64,000 nt of DNA from Corinectria fuckeliana. Lineage: Eukaryota; Ascomycota; Sordariomycetes; Hypocreales; Nectriaceae. The notes beneath the pieces were generated by a model. That model was not told the DNA's origin and did no database searches. It saw only the letters and a program-made list of their open reading frames with translations. A program made the translations under genes and the position numbers. Shown here one piece after another: positions 34,937-46,028 of this stretch (positions are counted from its first letter, which is position 1; each line of letters begins with the position of its first letter). The stretch is taken from the NCBI GenBank assembly GCA_019137255.1, contig WPDH01000245.1:219084-283083 (forward strand), read 5' to 3'.

Positions 34937-35735
34937 CTAGACGGGGAGCTCGTTGTTGCGACGCCCCAGGCCGAACTTGTCGACGGCCATGCCAACGTAG
35001 GGCCCCACGACGGGCAGACCGCGCGCGAAGCCCGCGATGGTGCCTAGGAAGTCGCCGAACAGGACGACGATGCCGTATGATTCGATGAGAAAGCCAACGA
35101 AGGTCCATTTCATGAGGATGAGCACCAGGCCGAGGAAGAAGGCGCCGGTGCCTTTGGCTTTCTGTTTGCGCGCGAAGAAGAGCAGGGTCTTTGCCGGACC
35201 GATGATGATGGTCAAGCCGATGAGGAAAAGGATCTAACGGTTGGTCGCTGTGTCAGCTCGGCATCGTTCGGTTGGGAGTTCGCGGGGGATCAGGGTCTGG
35301 TTCGTACATTTCCCATGGCAAGCCTGCGGACACCAGCATCGTCAGCAAATGAGGCAACGGGGGGTGATTGATTAGGAGGGGGGGATTAGAAGGGCAGAAG
35401 GAGCGATCCCAACGTACATGGCCCGGTCAAAAAACAGCATGACGCCTCCGATCAGGAAGAAGCCTCCTACAAACAAGCCCAGGCCGTCAGCCCTGCACCC
35501 ACTCGCATGCGCCGAAGCTCAAGAACCCGCGCGTACCTACCGCCAGAGCAGAAGACAACCCCAATCTCTAGAACGAGCACCTGTCAGCATTGCGCATTCT
35601 CTATCGGATTCTGTCCAAGGGGACGGGCAGCCGCGGGGGAAGATGACGGTCGATTCAGCAATCAACCCCCGTGGTCGCAAGGGATGGGGGCGCCGCGCGA
35701 GACGTACTCTGGGTATCAGACAGCCACATGGACAT
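34937..35735 (-). CDS. GOT1: Golgi transport protein Got1
   Basis: A small tetraspan membrane protein acting at ER-to-Golgi traffic. Five exons on the minus strand (35708-35735, 35541-35567, 35418-35466, 35308-35323, 34937-35233) give 138 aa, the same length as the yeast protein. Splicing builds MSMWLSDTQKIGVVFCSGGG, then FFLIGGVMLFFDRAM, LAMGN and ILFLIGLTIIIGPAKTLLFF, the expected order. Four hydrophobic segments are visible. Four of the five exons are under 50 nt, and one is only 16 nt. A second in-frame ATG (MWLSD) two codons in could be the start instead. The 3' end faces profilin. Confidence 0.94.
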
Positions 35736-36862
35736 GTTGGCGACGGTTCGGTATCGGAATCGAGGGAGGGCGGGTCTATCGGGAGGGCCAGCGGCGCCTT
35801 GGGGGATGGAGCGTTTTGCGGGAGAGGAGCGGCGACGGGCGATTGACAAGGTGCGAATGTTTCGTTTCGCGGTCGAACTCGAGGTCGGTCCGTAGTTGGT
35901 TACACGTGGTTGCAAGGCCGCAAGAACCGAGCATGGAAGGCACCTAGTGGTATAGGATTGTCTTGTTCCAGGGGGGGCTTTATTGCCTTACGAGGAGTGC
36001 TGGTGCTGTGTTGGTGGCTGCGGGCGGGGCGCTGTACTCCATGATAGCGATTGACAGGGCGCTGCCGAAGAAGGGCTAACGCGCCCGCGGGCTGTTGGAC
36101 CCGAACGTCCCCTGAAACTGGGCGCGTTACGGAAGCGTGGCTATTGGTTGCTTTGCAGCCACGGTGGACATCTGCGGCATGCAGTGAAATTTTACTACGA
36201 GTCCGTTGGCTTCTTCTGTGAGCTCTTGTCTCCTTCACACTTCTCTTTCTACAATCCTCGGAGAACAGAGCTTCCCACCAAACCACACTTGCATACATGC
36301 TGCGGCAGACACGATATGAATTGTTATTCAGAATTCTGGCCCGTCTATCTAACATTGGTAAAGTATTGTATGCACGCGTCGAACAGCCGGAGCACGAGGA
36401 TTCCCTTGACGCTGTCAGTCCACTCCGTGAATCACAGGATCTGGACTCGGCTCTTTTTCCAAAGACAAGTCCGAGCGAGTTCCTTTGGTCAACCAAACCA
36501 TGATGGAGGAAGATGCACTCGATTCATCCTATCTGTACCTGCCGCGACGGCTGAGGCGTCTTTCGCCTCGGCAACTGAGACACGTCCTCCCTATACGTTC
36601 TCGGTAGTCTGTCGACCTAGGCGGAGAGCAAAGTCTAATGATCACGATTAAGCCGGAGCGTCAATTGCCATCCCTTCGCCCAACGGCGGAGGGTGCATAG
36701 TTGGGGTTTGACTTTGTTGGTCCGACATTTCCTGCGTCTCATGCAGCCTGTGACACGTGCTCTGAGTCCTCGTAGGGTGACCTTGAATGGCCTCGTATTC
36801 TCGTCTGCCCCTCGACCGGCCGTAGCATTCCAACTTGGTAATAGTAGTGTTCTAATAAATAT
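35736..36862. other. Intergenic between GOT1 promoter and the IES6 3' end
   Basis: About 1.1 kb. The left part is the GOT1 upstream region. No gene is supported. Confidence 0.4.
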
Positions 36863-37435
36863 TCACTTAAGGACTGTGTGGGCGCCGCGGGCCTCGAGGT
36901 ATTGCTCCGCCGCGCCTTGAGGTAGCGTTCTGATCAGGCCGAAGACCTCCTTGTTGTGATACCTCAGCCGGGTCTTGGGGTCGACGTATGGTGCCGGCAG
37001 TCCAGTGATGTCGCAGTAGTGCTTCGAGTGTGCGAGCGAAGGCGCCGACTCGATGTTGGTGTACGTCGCGTTCGGCGCCGACGCAGGGGCTCCGGGAGGC
37101 TTTAGGCTCTTCTCCAGCACCAGTTTCGACAGGCTCCGGGAAGCTTGGGCGAGGTTGGGGCCCTGCGTGCCGTTGTCCGTCGTGGCAGGCGTGGTGGTGC
37201 CGCTCGTCGACAGGCCATCGTCGGCGGCCGGGGTCGCTGCGCCGCTGGCCTCCTGGGGCGTGCCCATCGCAGAGGCCTCTCGTCGGGAAGCATCGCCCAT
37301 GATGGCTTTGAGGTTCTTGTTGCGGCGCTGGTTCGGTTTCCAGGTCGAGCTGCGGAAGTTCTTGTGGATGGAGTGGATGTCGAGCTTCTCGATGAGCTCC
37401 AGATGCGCAATCTGCGCTTCGGTAGGAGCGGCCAT
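36863..37435 (-). CDS. IES6: INO80 complex subunit Ies6 (YL1 C-terminal domain)
   Basis: An INO80 chromatin-remodeller subunit that binds Arp5 to form the Arp5-Ies6 module. A single exon of 190 aa beginning MAAPTEAQIAHLELIEKLDI. The N-terminal third has the conserved HSIHKNFRSSTWKPNQRRNK basic stretch, the middle is a Thr/Ala/Pro-rich linker, and the C-terminal YL1_C domain reads YCDITGLPAPYVDPKTRLRY followed by NKEVFGLIRTLP. It shares a 339-bp divergent promoter with DAD4, and its partner ARP5 is the next gene after that. Confidence 0.94.
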   Translation of the reverse strand: MAAPTEAQIAHLELIEKLDIHSIHKNFRSSTWKPNQRRNKNLKAIMGDASRREASAMGTPQEASGAATPAADDGLSTSGTTTPATTDNGTQGPNLAQASRSLSKLVLEKSLKPPGAPASAPNATYTNIESAPSLAHSKHYCDITGLPAPYVDPKTRLRYHNKEVFGLIRTLPQGAAEQYLEARGAHTVLK

Positions 37436-37774
37436 GGTGTCGGTAAGCAGGATTCCAAGCGGAGTCCTGAGCGGAGTGTGTTGGCGACCGTTGTGGCGTG
37501 GATGGTGTTGGTCCCTTGCGTGAAATGGCGGCGTCGTCGATGGTCATCCTGAGGTTGAGCAGCCGGAGCTGGCCCAGACCGGACTGCACGTCGAGTTTCT
37601 GCCGCGCCTCACCGCGTGCGCTGGGTGTTTGTTTGCGCACTGGGCGTCCACTGGTCTGCCGAAGCTTATCGATAAGTAAACACCAAACACTAGAACTGCC
37701 CCTCCACTGTCGCGCGTCCGTACCTATGCTCGACGATTAATCAACAGTCATCATCCAGTAAATCCAACTTGAAG
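37436..37774. promoter_or_regulatory. Divergent IES6-DAD4 promoter with 12-bp palindrome
   Basis: A 339-bp interval between opposing start codons. It contains the perfect palindrome CTTATCGATAAG at 37665-37676, about 100 bp from the DAD4 start. A site for a dimeric regulator is an inference. Confidence 0.5.
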
Positions 37775-38233
37775 ATGGTAAGATATCCCGATGAAGCCTT
37801 CGTGGCTCAGAAATCTTAGGAAGTGTATTTGATGCTCACACTACGCGCAGGAGAGCCCACACGAGCACCAGCAGAACCTTTTGCTTTCCCGCATCATCAC
37901 CAATGTGGTATGGGGATCCCCTCACTCTGATTTCCGTGGGCGCCAAGCTAACATGAACAAAGGAAAAACTCAACGAGGCCGTTGTTGTTATGAACAAGAG
38001 CCTTCAAGTCCGTCCTTGCTTCCTCCCCTTTTTTCCACCTCACAAGCTGACTTGGCTCGGGTTAGGACATCAACATCCAGAACATGAACGTGGAGCTAGT
38101 AGCGCAAATGTTCAAGAACTACCAGTCTAATGTTTTGTTCCATCTTGAAGGTGATGACTCCCTTTGGCTTAGAGCCGGAATCTGGTACTAATGATATCGC
38201 ATAGCCACTGACAACCTGAAGCCTCCAAGCTGA
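37775..38233 (+). CDS. DAD4: DASH complex subunit Dad4
   Basis: Kinetochore protein of the DASH/Dam1 ring that couples chromosomes to microtubule ends. The gene is too fragmented for simple ORF calling: five exons at 37775-37777, 37851-37907, 37963-38007, 38066-38150 and 38205-38233 encode 72 aa, the yeast length. Exon 1 is just the ATG. The protein reads MESPHEHQQNLLLSRIITNV, then EKLNEAVVVMNKSLQ, DINIQNMNVELVAQMFKNYQ and a SNVLFHLEATDNLKPPS tail, with high similarity to Dad4. Introns are 73, 55, 58 and 54 nt; donors are GTAAGA, GTATGG, GTCCGT and GTGATG, with CTAAC, CTGAC or ACTAAT branch sites in introns 2-4. Confidence 0.95.
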
Positions 38234-38930
38234 GCTAAGGGGGACCGAGTCGTGAAGATGGATGAGATGTCGATGTACTAGACAGTTGGAAATGGATGAC
38301 TACCCATGAATTTATGAACATTTCGTGCACTGATATTTGTCAGTCACCTGTGTGACCTGCCATGTGAGATAGCTGGTGCCACTGGTTTGAGTTGTCATCC
38401 TCTGTATTGTGTGGAGAGGAAGGTATCTTCGTGTTGGTCAACCTACCTACTATTGCTTCAAGCCATCTCAAAGATCGGGACTTGTCGATGCAAGCCAACG
38501 GAATCTGTACCACTAGTAACTACTCGAATCAAAGGTACATTTCTCGAAAACAAAGTAATGCTCGATAAACTCCTTCACAGTCAAATTACCCGCCACGGAA
38601 ATTCCATCCACGTTTTCTCATTCAGATAAGCACTGTCATACTGTATCTAGGCCTCAGCATCGCGCATTAGCAGCGGCAGTGGATCCACTAAGAACGCAGC
38701 GCATGTCACGTCCCATCATCAGCCTCGCAGCCTCGCATCCATCTTGCATCTTGGCCTGGCCATCACCCCAGCTCCAAAACCCAACCAGTTCATCCCCCTC
38801 CAATTGGCGACCGGAAGCCAGGCCGCTCCCGACATCCGATTTCGAACTTTCTATTCTGGCCTCATAATGCTTCCACGTCCTCTTTCTTCCTAATTCTTCC
38901 TCCGCACTCACACTCCCACCACACCCAGCA
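38234..38930. other. DAD4-ARP5 intergenic region
   Basis: About 0.7 kb, with the ARP5 promoter and a pyrimidine-rich leader in the last 100 bp. No gene seen. Confidence 0.4.
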
Positions 38931-41364
38931 ATGGCGCCGTCCGCCGACTTGCCCGCGATCGCGCCGCCCAGGCTCAAGACCTATTCGCCCGCAAAAATCT
39001 TCCCCGTCAAGGAGGCGCGCTTCGAGAAATACATCGAACCCGAGAGCGACGGGCGCAAGCGATCATTAGAACAGCCAGGCACCTCCGCCATCGTCATCGA
39101 CTATGGTGAGCCCTGCCACATGCTTGCCACGGAGCTGCGACATCAGTTTAGCTAACCCCCAGCCCAGGCTCCTCTGCCGTCAGGGCCGGATGGTCCTTCG
39201 ATTCGAAGCCGAGGTTCGACATCCCCCCGATCATGGCCAAGTATCGCGACAGAAAGGTTGGCAAGACCTTCTCCTTCGCCGGCTCCGACTGCTACGCAGA
39301 CACGACAGCTCGAGGCCACATTCGGAGCGCCTTCGAGGCTGGCACTGGAATCGTCAGCAACTGGGACGTGACAGAGCATCTCCTGGATTACATCTTCCTC
39401 AAGCTGGGTATGAACGAAGCTGACGGCGCCATTGACGTGCCCATCGTAATGACCGAGGCTGTGGCGAACCTCCCCTACTCACGGAAGTGTACGTACAAGC
39501 TCCCACTACTCCGCGCTCCGGGCTGACAATATGCACCGCAGCTATGACGGAGATTGTTTTCGAGTGCTATGGCGCACCATCTCTAGCATACGGCATCGAC
39601 TCTCTTTTCTCATACAGACACAACAAGGGCAAGACCGGCCTTGTCGTCTCATCCTCCTACACCTCCACCCACGTCATACCGGTCTACAACTCCAAGGCCA
39701 TGCTTGCCCAGGCAATAAGATTGAACTGGGGCGGATACCACAACGCAGAGTACCTTCTCAGGCTGATCCGGTTAAAATACCCTGCATTCACGGGCAAGCT
39801 AAATGTGTCCCAAGCGGAGCACATGCTCAAGGATCATGGCTACGTTTCCAAAGCTTACGACGAGGAGATCAAGGACTACCTTGACTGGACCGGCCTGGAA
39901 GACCGTGACATTGTTATCCAGTACCCTTTCACCGAGGAAGTAATTGTGCAAAAGAGCGAGGAGGACTTGGCTCGGATAGCCGAACGCAAGAAGGAGAGTG
40001 GACGGCGGTTGCAAGAGCAGGCGGCCAAGATGCGCCTGGACAAGCTCATTAAGAAGGAGCAGGATCTAGAGTATTACCACGATGTCCAACGGCGCATCAC
40101 GGATCAGACAAAGAAGGAGACTCGCCGCATCCTCGACAGCGCTGACGTCAAAGACGAAGCTCAGCTAGAAAAGATCGTCAAGGAGCTGGAGAAGACGATC
40201 AAGAAAGCCCGAACAAAGGACGTCGGCGGCGACCCGGAGGAAGAGCAGGAACAGCCCAACTTTGACCTCGTCGAAGTTCCCGACGACCAACTCGACGAGG
40301 CCCAGCTCAAGCAGAAGCGCCAGCAGCGTCTCATGAAGGCCAACCACGAGGCGCGCGCCCGCGCAAAGGCCGAGAAGGAAGCCGAAAAGGCCCGGATCGC
40401 CGAAGAAGTGCGCCTCGACAACGAGCGCCGGGAGAACGACCTCGAGGGCTGGCTCGAAGAGAAGCGCCAGCGACGCGCCAAGACGCTCCAGAAGATGAAG
40501 GAGCGCGACCGCCTCAAACAGGACCTCGGCAACCGCAAGTCGCTCGCCTCGCAGATCCGCATGAAGAGCATCGCCAACCTCGCCTCGGACACGCCCACCA
40601 AGAAGCGGCGGCGCGGCGGCGACGACGACGACTTCGGCGCCAACGACGACGACTGGGGCGTGTACCGCCAGATCGCCGTCGGCGAGAACAGCGACGGCGA
40701 GCAGGAGGAGGAGGACCTCCTGTCGAAGGTCAAGACGCTCGAGCAGGACCTGCTCCGGTACGACCCGGACTTCGACTACGAGAACACCCACGAAGCCCAG
40801 TCCGACTGGTCCAAGTCGCTGCTGCACGCCTTCGCCCGCGGGCCGCGCCCCTTCGACCCGTCGTCGCAGGCCGAGCTCAGCCAGATCCACCTCAACGTCG
40901 AGCGCATCCGCGCCCCCGAGGTGGTCTTCCGGCCGTCCATCGCCGGCCTCGACCAGGCCGGCATCGTCGAGATCGCCGGCGACATCCTGACGCAGCGCCT
41001 GGCCGGCATGCCCGCGCGCGACGACTTCCTGCGCGACGTCTTCCTCACTGGCGGCAACACGCTCTTCGCCAACTTCGACGACCGCGTCCGCGACGGCCTG
41101 CGCGCGCTGCTGCCCGCCGACTCGCCGCTCGCCGTGCGCCGCGCCGACGACGCGTTACTGGATGCCTGGAAGGGCGCCGCGGGCTGGGCTGGGTCGTCGG
41201 CCTGGAAGGCGGCCAAGATCTCGAGGGAGGAGTATCAGGAAAAGGGACCGGAGTATATCAAGGTACGTGCTTTTTTTATTTCATCTTCCTCGCCCCCCTT
41301 GTCCATGACCTCGCTAACCTCCGTCCCGTTGTAGGAACACGACATGGGCAACTCGTACGCGTAG
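38931..41364 (+). CDS. ARP5: Actin-related protein 5 (INO80 complex)
   Basis: Nuclear actin-related protein that, with Ies6, helps INO80 couple ATP hydrolysis to nucleosome sliding. Exons 38931-39105, 39168-39488, 39542-41262 and 41335-41364 give 748 aa, near the yeast 755. The actin fold begins at VIDYGSSAVRAGWSFDSKPR, with the join at intron 1. VPIVMTEAVANLPYSRKSMTE and the FECYGAPSLAYGIDSLFSY block follow. A very long charged, coiled-coil-like insertion (about residues 280-500, Lys/Glu/Arg-rich, with DDDDFGANDDDWG) splits the actin fold, as is typical of Arp5. The C-terminal actin part has FLTGGNTLFANFDDR. The last exon encodes only EHDMGNSYA. Confidence 0.95.
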
Positions 41365-41901
41365 ACTGTGCAGTGTTGATGGGGGCTACCAGGGAGTCAA
41401 AAGCGCGGGCAAGGTTCATGTACGGGTAGATTTGTTTCCCATTTGAGGTTTGCGTTAATGAAGGTTCTTTGGAGTTTCTTTGGTCTCTACAACCCCATGC
41501 GGGAAAAAAGACAGCCCTTGAATGCATCCTAATTTGTGTCTGACATGTTCAACAGCTCTCGCTTGGGAGAACGCCATAAAATAAAATCCACCCTCTGCAA
41601 TAACCCGTTCATGTCTTCCAAGTTACGTCTGCCCAACGCCCAGCAAGCAAGCAAGCGGGCCAGCTAGCAAGTCCCGTTTCCAGACCCGTATAAGTCGCAG
41701 CGGCGGCGACCAGCAAAGACATGGTAGGGCTGAAGGAAAAGGGATTTGATGGCGGAGGACTTTAAAAGAGCTCTCCGCCCAGAGAAAGCAAGCCGAGTTC
41801 CGGAACGCCACAGTAGTCCGACTATCTTGTTTAACGTAACCACACTCGTATCCTCAACGCCGTTACAAAAAGGAGAGTACAGAAGCCAGGCCAGAGGCGT
41901 C
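41365..41901. other. Convergent 3' flanks of ARP5 and kapC
   Basis: About 540 bp, no coding sequence. Repeated AGCAAG near 41640-41670. Confidence 0.4.
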
Positions 41902-43306
41902 CTACACCGCTGAGGCCTGGGCAGGGGTCCCGTCTGACTGCTGTAGTTGTCGGTTGATCTCGTCCGCCGTTCGCGTATCCTCCGTCACCTGCTCGGGCTT
42001 GAATTGGGGACTAGGGTAGTGTTGTCGTTCTGCCATTTGTTCTTGGGCAGCCAGGCCCGCGACTGCCTGTGCAACAGCCTCGAGCGGCCCGGCGGCATTG
42101 TTCGGTACAGGCTCGGGGGCGCTGGGAGGAGGGCCGGGCGTGGGTGGTGCAGGTTGAGACAGGTTGACGCTTGGAGGTGGTGGTGGGAATTCTCCCTGGA
42201 CATCTAGCAGTCTTGACTGCAGATGAATTACATATTCGCGGAGCGCGTAGTTTTCCGCTTGCACCGTTTTGAACGATTGTTCCATGTCGAGCTGTTCGCG
42301 GACCTGCTGTTCCAGTTTCTTGATGTATCCCTCCTTGCGCTGGCGGAAAGCTCTCTGCGACGATGGCGGTTAGCATGCTGGATTTTCCGACCTCTTCTGT
42401 GCTCAACGACGAAGCGGCGACGTCGACTTACTTGGGCGGCTCGGTTCTGCGCAGCACGCTTCGACTGAGACAGCTCCCGCTTAGCTTTCCGGCCATCGTT
42501 AGGGTCGTCGAGCTGGGCGGACATGGGGGGCGCGGGAGCCAAGGGTGCAGCAGATGGACCAGCGGACGCCCCAGGATTATGCCCCGAAGGAGGAGCGATG
42601 GGCATCATGGTGGTAGCGGTGGATGCGTGGTTGGGCCGCGCGCGGAGGTCAGGGTGGATGTGAGCTTCGACCTCGGACTTGGTGGTTAGAGCGCGGACGT
42701 CGTGAGCAGCAGCACTCAAGGGGTCGTATCCATTCGATGGCCGCGCGGGGGCGGGCTGAAGGGGCGCGTTCCTTGGGTCGCGAGCGGGAGGGGCCGAGGA
42801 GGAAGGGGAGGAATCGTCGTGGCTCTTGAGGAGTTCAAGCTGTGCGCGCAGATGCTGCTCTGCTGAGAGGAGAGTTCATGTCAGTCAGGGACCGGGACCG
42901 GGCAGAGCGATTGCGAGAGTGATTAGGCCGGGTCGAGATGTCGGCAGAAGCAGCAAGGATCGTCGGGGGAGTAGGGAAGGCGAGGAGAGGGTCGAGCGTG
43001 CGGAAGACGGGCATGCGCCGGGCAGTTGCGCGACAGGGATGATGGAGTGTGTGAGGACGGAGGTAGAGTAGATTAGAAAAGGGCAAGCGCGCGCGAGCAG
43101 AGCGATTGCGACAGAGGGACGAAGCGACAAAGCGACGATGCGTTAGCTGAAGAGGGGATGCAAGAGCTCGGATCGGATCTCCGGAGAGGGGGCGGCGACG
43201 GGGGAGGATCTGGACTGGAAGCTGGCGACTCGGATGAAGACAAGGAGAGGATTAATTGACCGGACTGACCTTGAGTGCTGGCGCCGTTGACGGACGAGGT
43301 CTGCAT
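41902..43306 (-). CDS. kapC: bZIP transcription factor KapC-like
   Basis: A nuclear AP-1-style regulator. Exons 43270-43306, 42432-42862 and 41902-42354 encode 306 aa. The basic region KRELSQSKRAAQNRAAQRAF spans intron 2, followed by RQRKEGYIKKLEQQV and a leucine-zipper run with ENYALREYVIHLQSRL. The N terminus, after a 12-codon first exon, reads AEQHLRAQLELLKSH, matching KapC proteins of Aspergillus and Sordariomycetes. Downstream is a Pro/Gln-rich tail. Intron 1 is 407 nt, by far the longest here; intron 2 is 77 nt with a GTAAGT donor and GCTAAC branch. It encodes no obvious redox cysteine domain of the Yap1 type. Confidence 0.92.
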
Positions 43307-46028
43307 GCTTGAGCTTTTGGGGGAGGAGAGTCTGACTCAGCATTCAAATAGCTGCGGCGGGCGAGCGAGGATTATTACTACGGGGCAGGCGCTGACGTGA
43401 ACAAGAGACGGGAGGGCTGGTGAGGCGTGATACGTTCGAGCGGCGAGATTATGTAACCCGAGGGAGGGTGATCAGGCCGGAAAATGGCGTGGCTGGGCTT
43501 GTGCCTTGTGGAGCCTCTGCGCCAAAAACCACTTTGTTTTAGGCTTGACGCCCCCGCTTTTGTCCTTTTTGCTTGGCGCACGGTGGTGGGCTAGGTTACG
43601 GAGTAAGGAATACTTTAGTCCGTTGATGATAGGTACTACCTACTATGTACTAACGAGTAGGTGATCAGTAGGTGATGGGATATGTAGTCGGAGGTTCGGC
43701 TTTGTTTGTCTCCTGCAGCCCAACAGCAACAAGTCTTGTTCTTTTTGATGGCTGTGTGATTCCGTGGCAAGGCAGAGTTGGCGTAGGCAACCAAATCATC
43801 AACCGTTCTGCCCCTCGGGCATCCACCACCCCTCGAACGCGCTGAGCTTCGGTCCGCCGCGCGGAACGCAGTTGCTTCAACCGAGTAGAAATAAAGGGAA
43901 TCACTCTCTCATCAAATAGCAGGTTGGGTGGGTGGGGGGGTAGGTGCAACAAAACAACAAAGAAAATGGGTTTGTCAGCAGGAGCTGGATGGATTTCAAC
44001 CTGCCTCGCCAACCAGGCTGTGCCTGGCTGCCTGCGGCCCTGCGCCTCCAAAGAGCTCCAATTGTGGGGCACCATGGAAGAGCTTGGGCCATCTGCCATC
44101 TGCAAGCTGCACTGCAGATGGGGAAAGACAATGCTCCATCATGCCTCCTCTCATTCTGCCGGGCATCAGTACTTGTACATACATCAGTCCCTCCGTGCTT
44201 CGATCATCATATAATCACACACGCTCCGCAAGACACTCGGAATGGGTCGAGTATTCAGCGTCGGCTCTATCGGGATACAATCGCATCAACAATAACAGGG
44301 TCTCACTGGTACAGTAATTACCTGTGAGACAGGTGCCTTCTCAGCTCCCAAGACTTCGAGGTGGGGGATGCACTACAGCAACTCATTGCAGCCGGACGCA
44401 TCACCGACTACTTACATTCCACCACCACACGCACGCACGCACTCCTTTCCGCACCAAGGATCCGCTCGACGCGTTTCCCAAGCCATGGCCATGACAAAGC
44501 AGCCTCACTCCCTTCATCCCGTTATCGCAGATGCTTTATCCTCTGGAAGTTGGCTTTCTAGACAAGCCTCAATATTCATCCTCAAGGAACCCCATCCAAC
44601 AAACCCCTTCAATATCTCACTATTAGACACAATACCTGCCTGAGAGTCATTGTTCCTTTTAGTCTTCCGAAGTCTATAATAAAGTAGTATCCTTGCCCCC
44701 CTCCTTGCTAACCTAGGAGAGGTCAGCAAATCCTTCCATCATCTACTACATATTCGAGTTATCGGAAGTCATCCAATGAGGGACCGGACCCCTCCCGAGC
44801 TTTCCGGAGCGCTACCCCGGAAAACCGAGCTAAAGCACGGTGCCCGTAACGGACATAACTACTAGGTACGCGGTCGGTATCAGATGTACGGAGTAGGTTC
44901 TCGGCTTCCACTCTCGCGATATAATTGGGCTTCACTTTCCTCACTCCTCGTCGACGATGCTGTTCGGTCTCTGACACACGCCCAAGACAATCATCGACAT
45001 GCCGTCTCCCTACGAAAAGATCAAACTGGGTGAGTCTCACATCTAATAATAGTTGTTGGTTTGTATCAAGTTTTTGTATGTTATGGCACACCGAGATAGG
45101 TGTGTCATTGACCAGCAACAACGACATCTTGACATTACGGTCTCAGAGTGCATGGTAGCTTAATGGTGTTAATTGATCCAATCATTCGGACCGGTACTTC
45201 GTTGATCAGCTTACTTCTTAACACGACTGACATTCTCGTTCTGAATCTGGCAGTTATCGAGATAATCGCCTGAAATGTACCATCTGCTTCAGCATTATGG
45301 CGCAAGTGCTACCTAGCCTACCAGTACCTACACGTCTTGATACATACGCTACTAAGGTATATCAGACAGTGGCCAGTGTCTCTCATGCGTAGCTTGTAGA
45401 TAAGTAGCTTACAGTCGGTAAATATTTCTTGGAATACGATACTCACATGGGCATAAACCTATGCGTCGGACTGCGTGCTTTACGCTGTGCATCAACCGAG
45501 ACATCCAACGTTGTCAATTTCCTCGCCAACACTAATGCTTTGGTCGCCGGTTCCGTTTCCACGGCGCACTCAGACAGGTTGGGCTTGAAGACAAGGTTGT
45601 ATCTCGCCTTTCAGGAGGGAGACGCTGTTCTGACACGATCTTACAAGAGAAGGTGAAGAAGGGAAGGCCTGGAATCCAATCTGAAGTGCACACCACATCT
45701 CACCCTCGTCGGCATTTTGGTGTAGCATTGTCGGGATTTGTTGATCAACCCTCTGTTATGCTACTATGATGCTATACTACGTCGTCTTACATGGCAAATG
45801 AGCAAAGTCCCATCGACTTACTTGGGGCGTACACAGGATGCAGACGGTTAGTGATCGGCTGGTGTTGGAAGCTACCTCACCGCCCATAGCACCACCACCA
45901 GCCAAAAGGTATTTCCCATCAGTCCCATCTTCGCCACTCAGAATCCTTCTCAGCCATCCATCCACTCGCAAGTCACAAAGCCAACCTCACGCAGCTTCAT
46001 CAACCACCCACCAACACTACTTCACACG
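43307..46028. other. Long intergenic region between kapC and the pterin dehydratase gene
   Basis: About 2.7 kb without a supported gene. It includes the kapC upstream region, and AT-richer DNA at 44600-45450 with no recognised element. A short start at 45001 (MPSPYEKIKL, then GTGAGT) was considered and not accepted. Confidence 0.45.

Noticed and set aside
36148..36651. 167-codon frame between GOT1 and IES6
   Set aside because: No domain, no fungal codon bias, and no intron signals.
40165..40890. 241-codon minus-strand frame opposite ARP5
   Set aside because: It mirrors the charged insertion of ARP5; composition is repetitive and there is no start or splice context.
44361..44643. Short frames near 44.4-44.6 kb
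   Set aside because: Too short, mixed composition and no family features.
45001..45270. Possible tiny gene beginning MPSPYEKIKL with a GTGAGT donor
   Set aside because: The only acceptor that fits leads to a stop after a few residues, giving a 17-residue peptide with no family resemblance.
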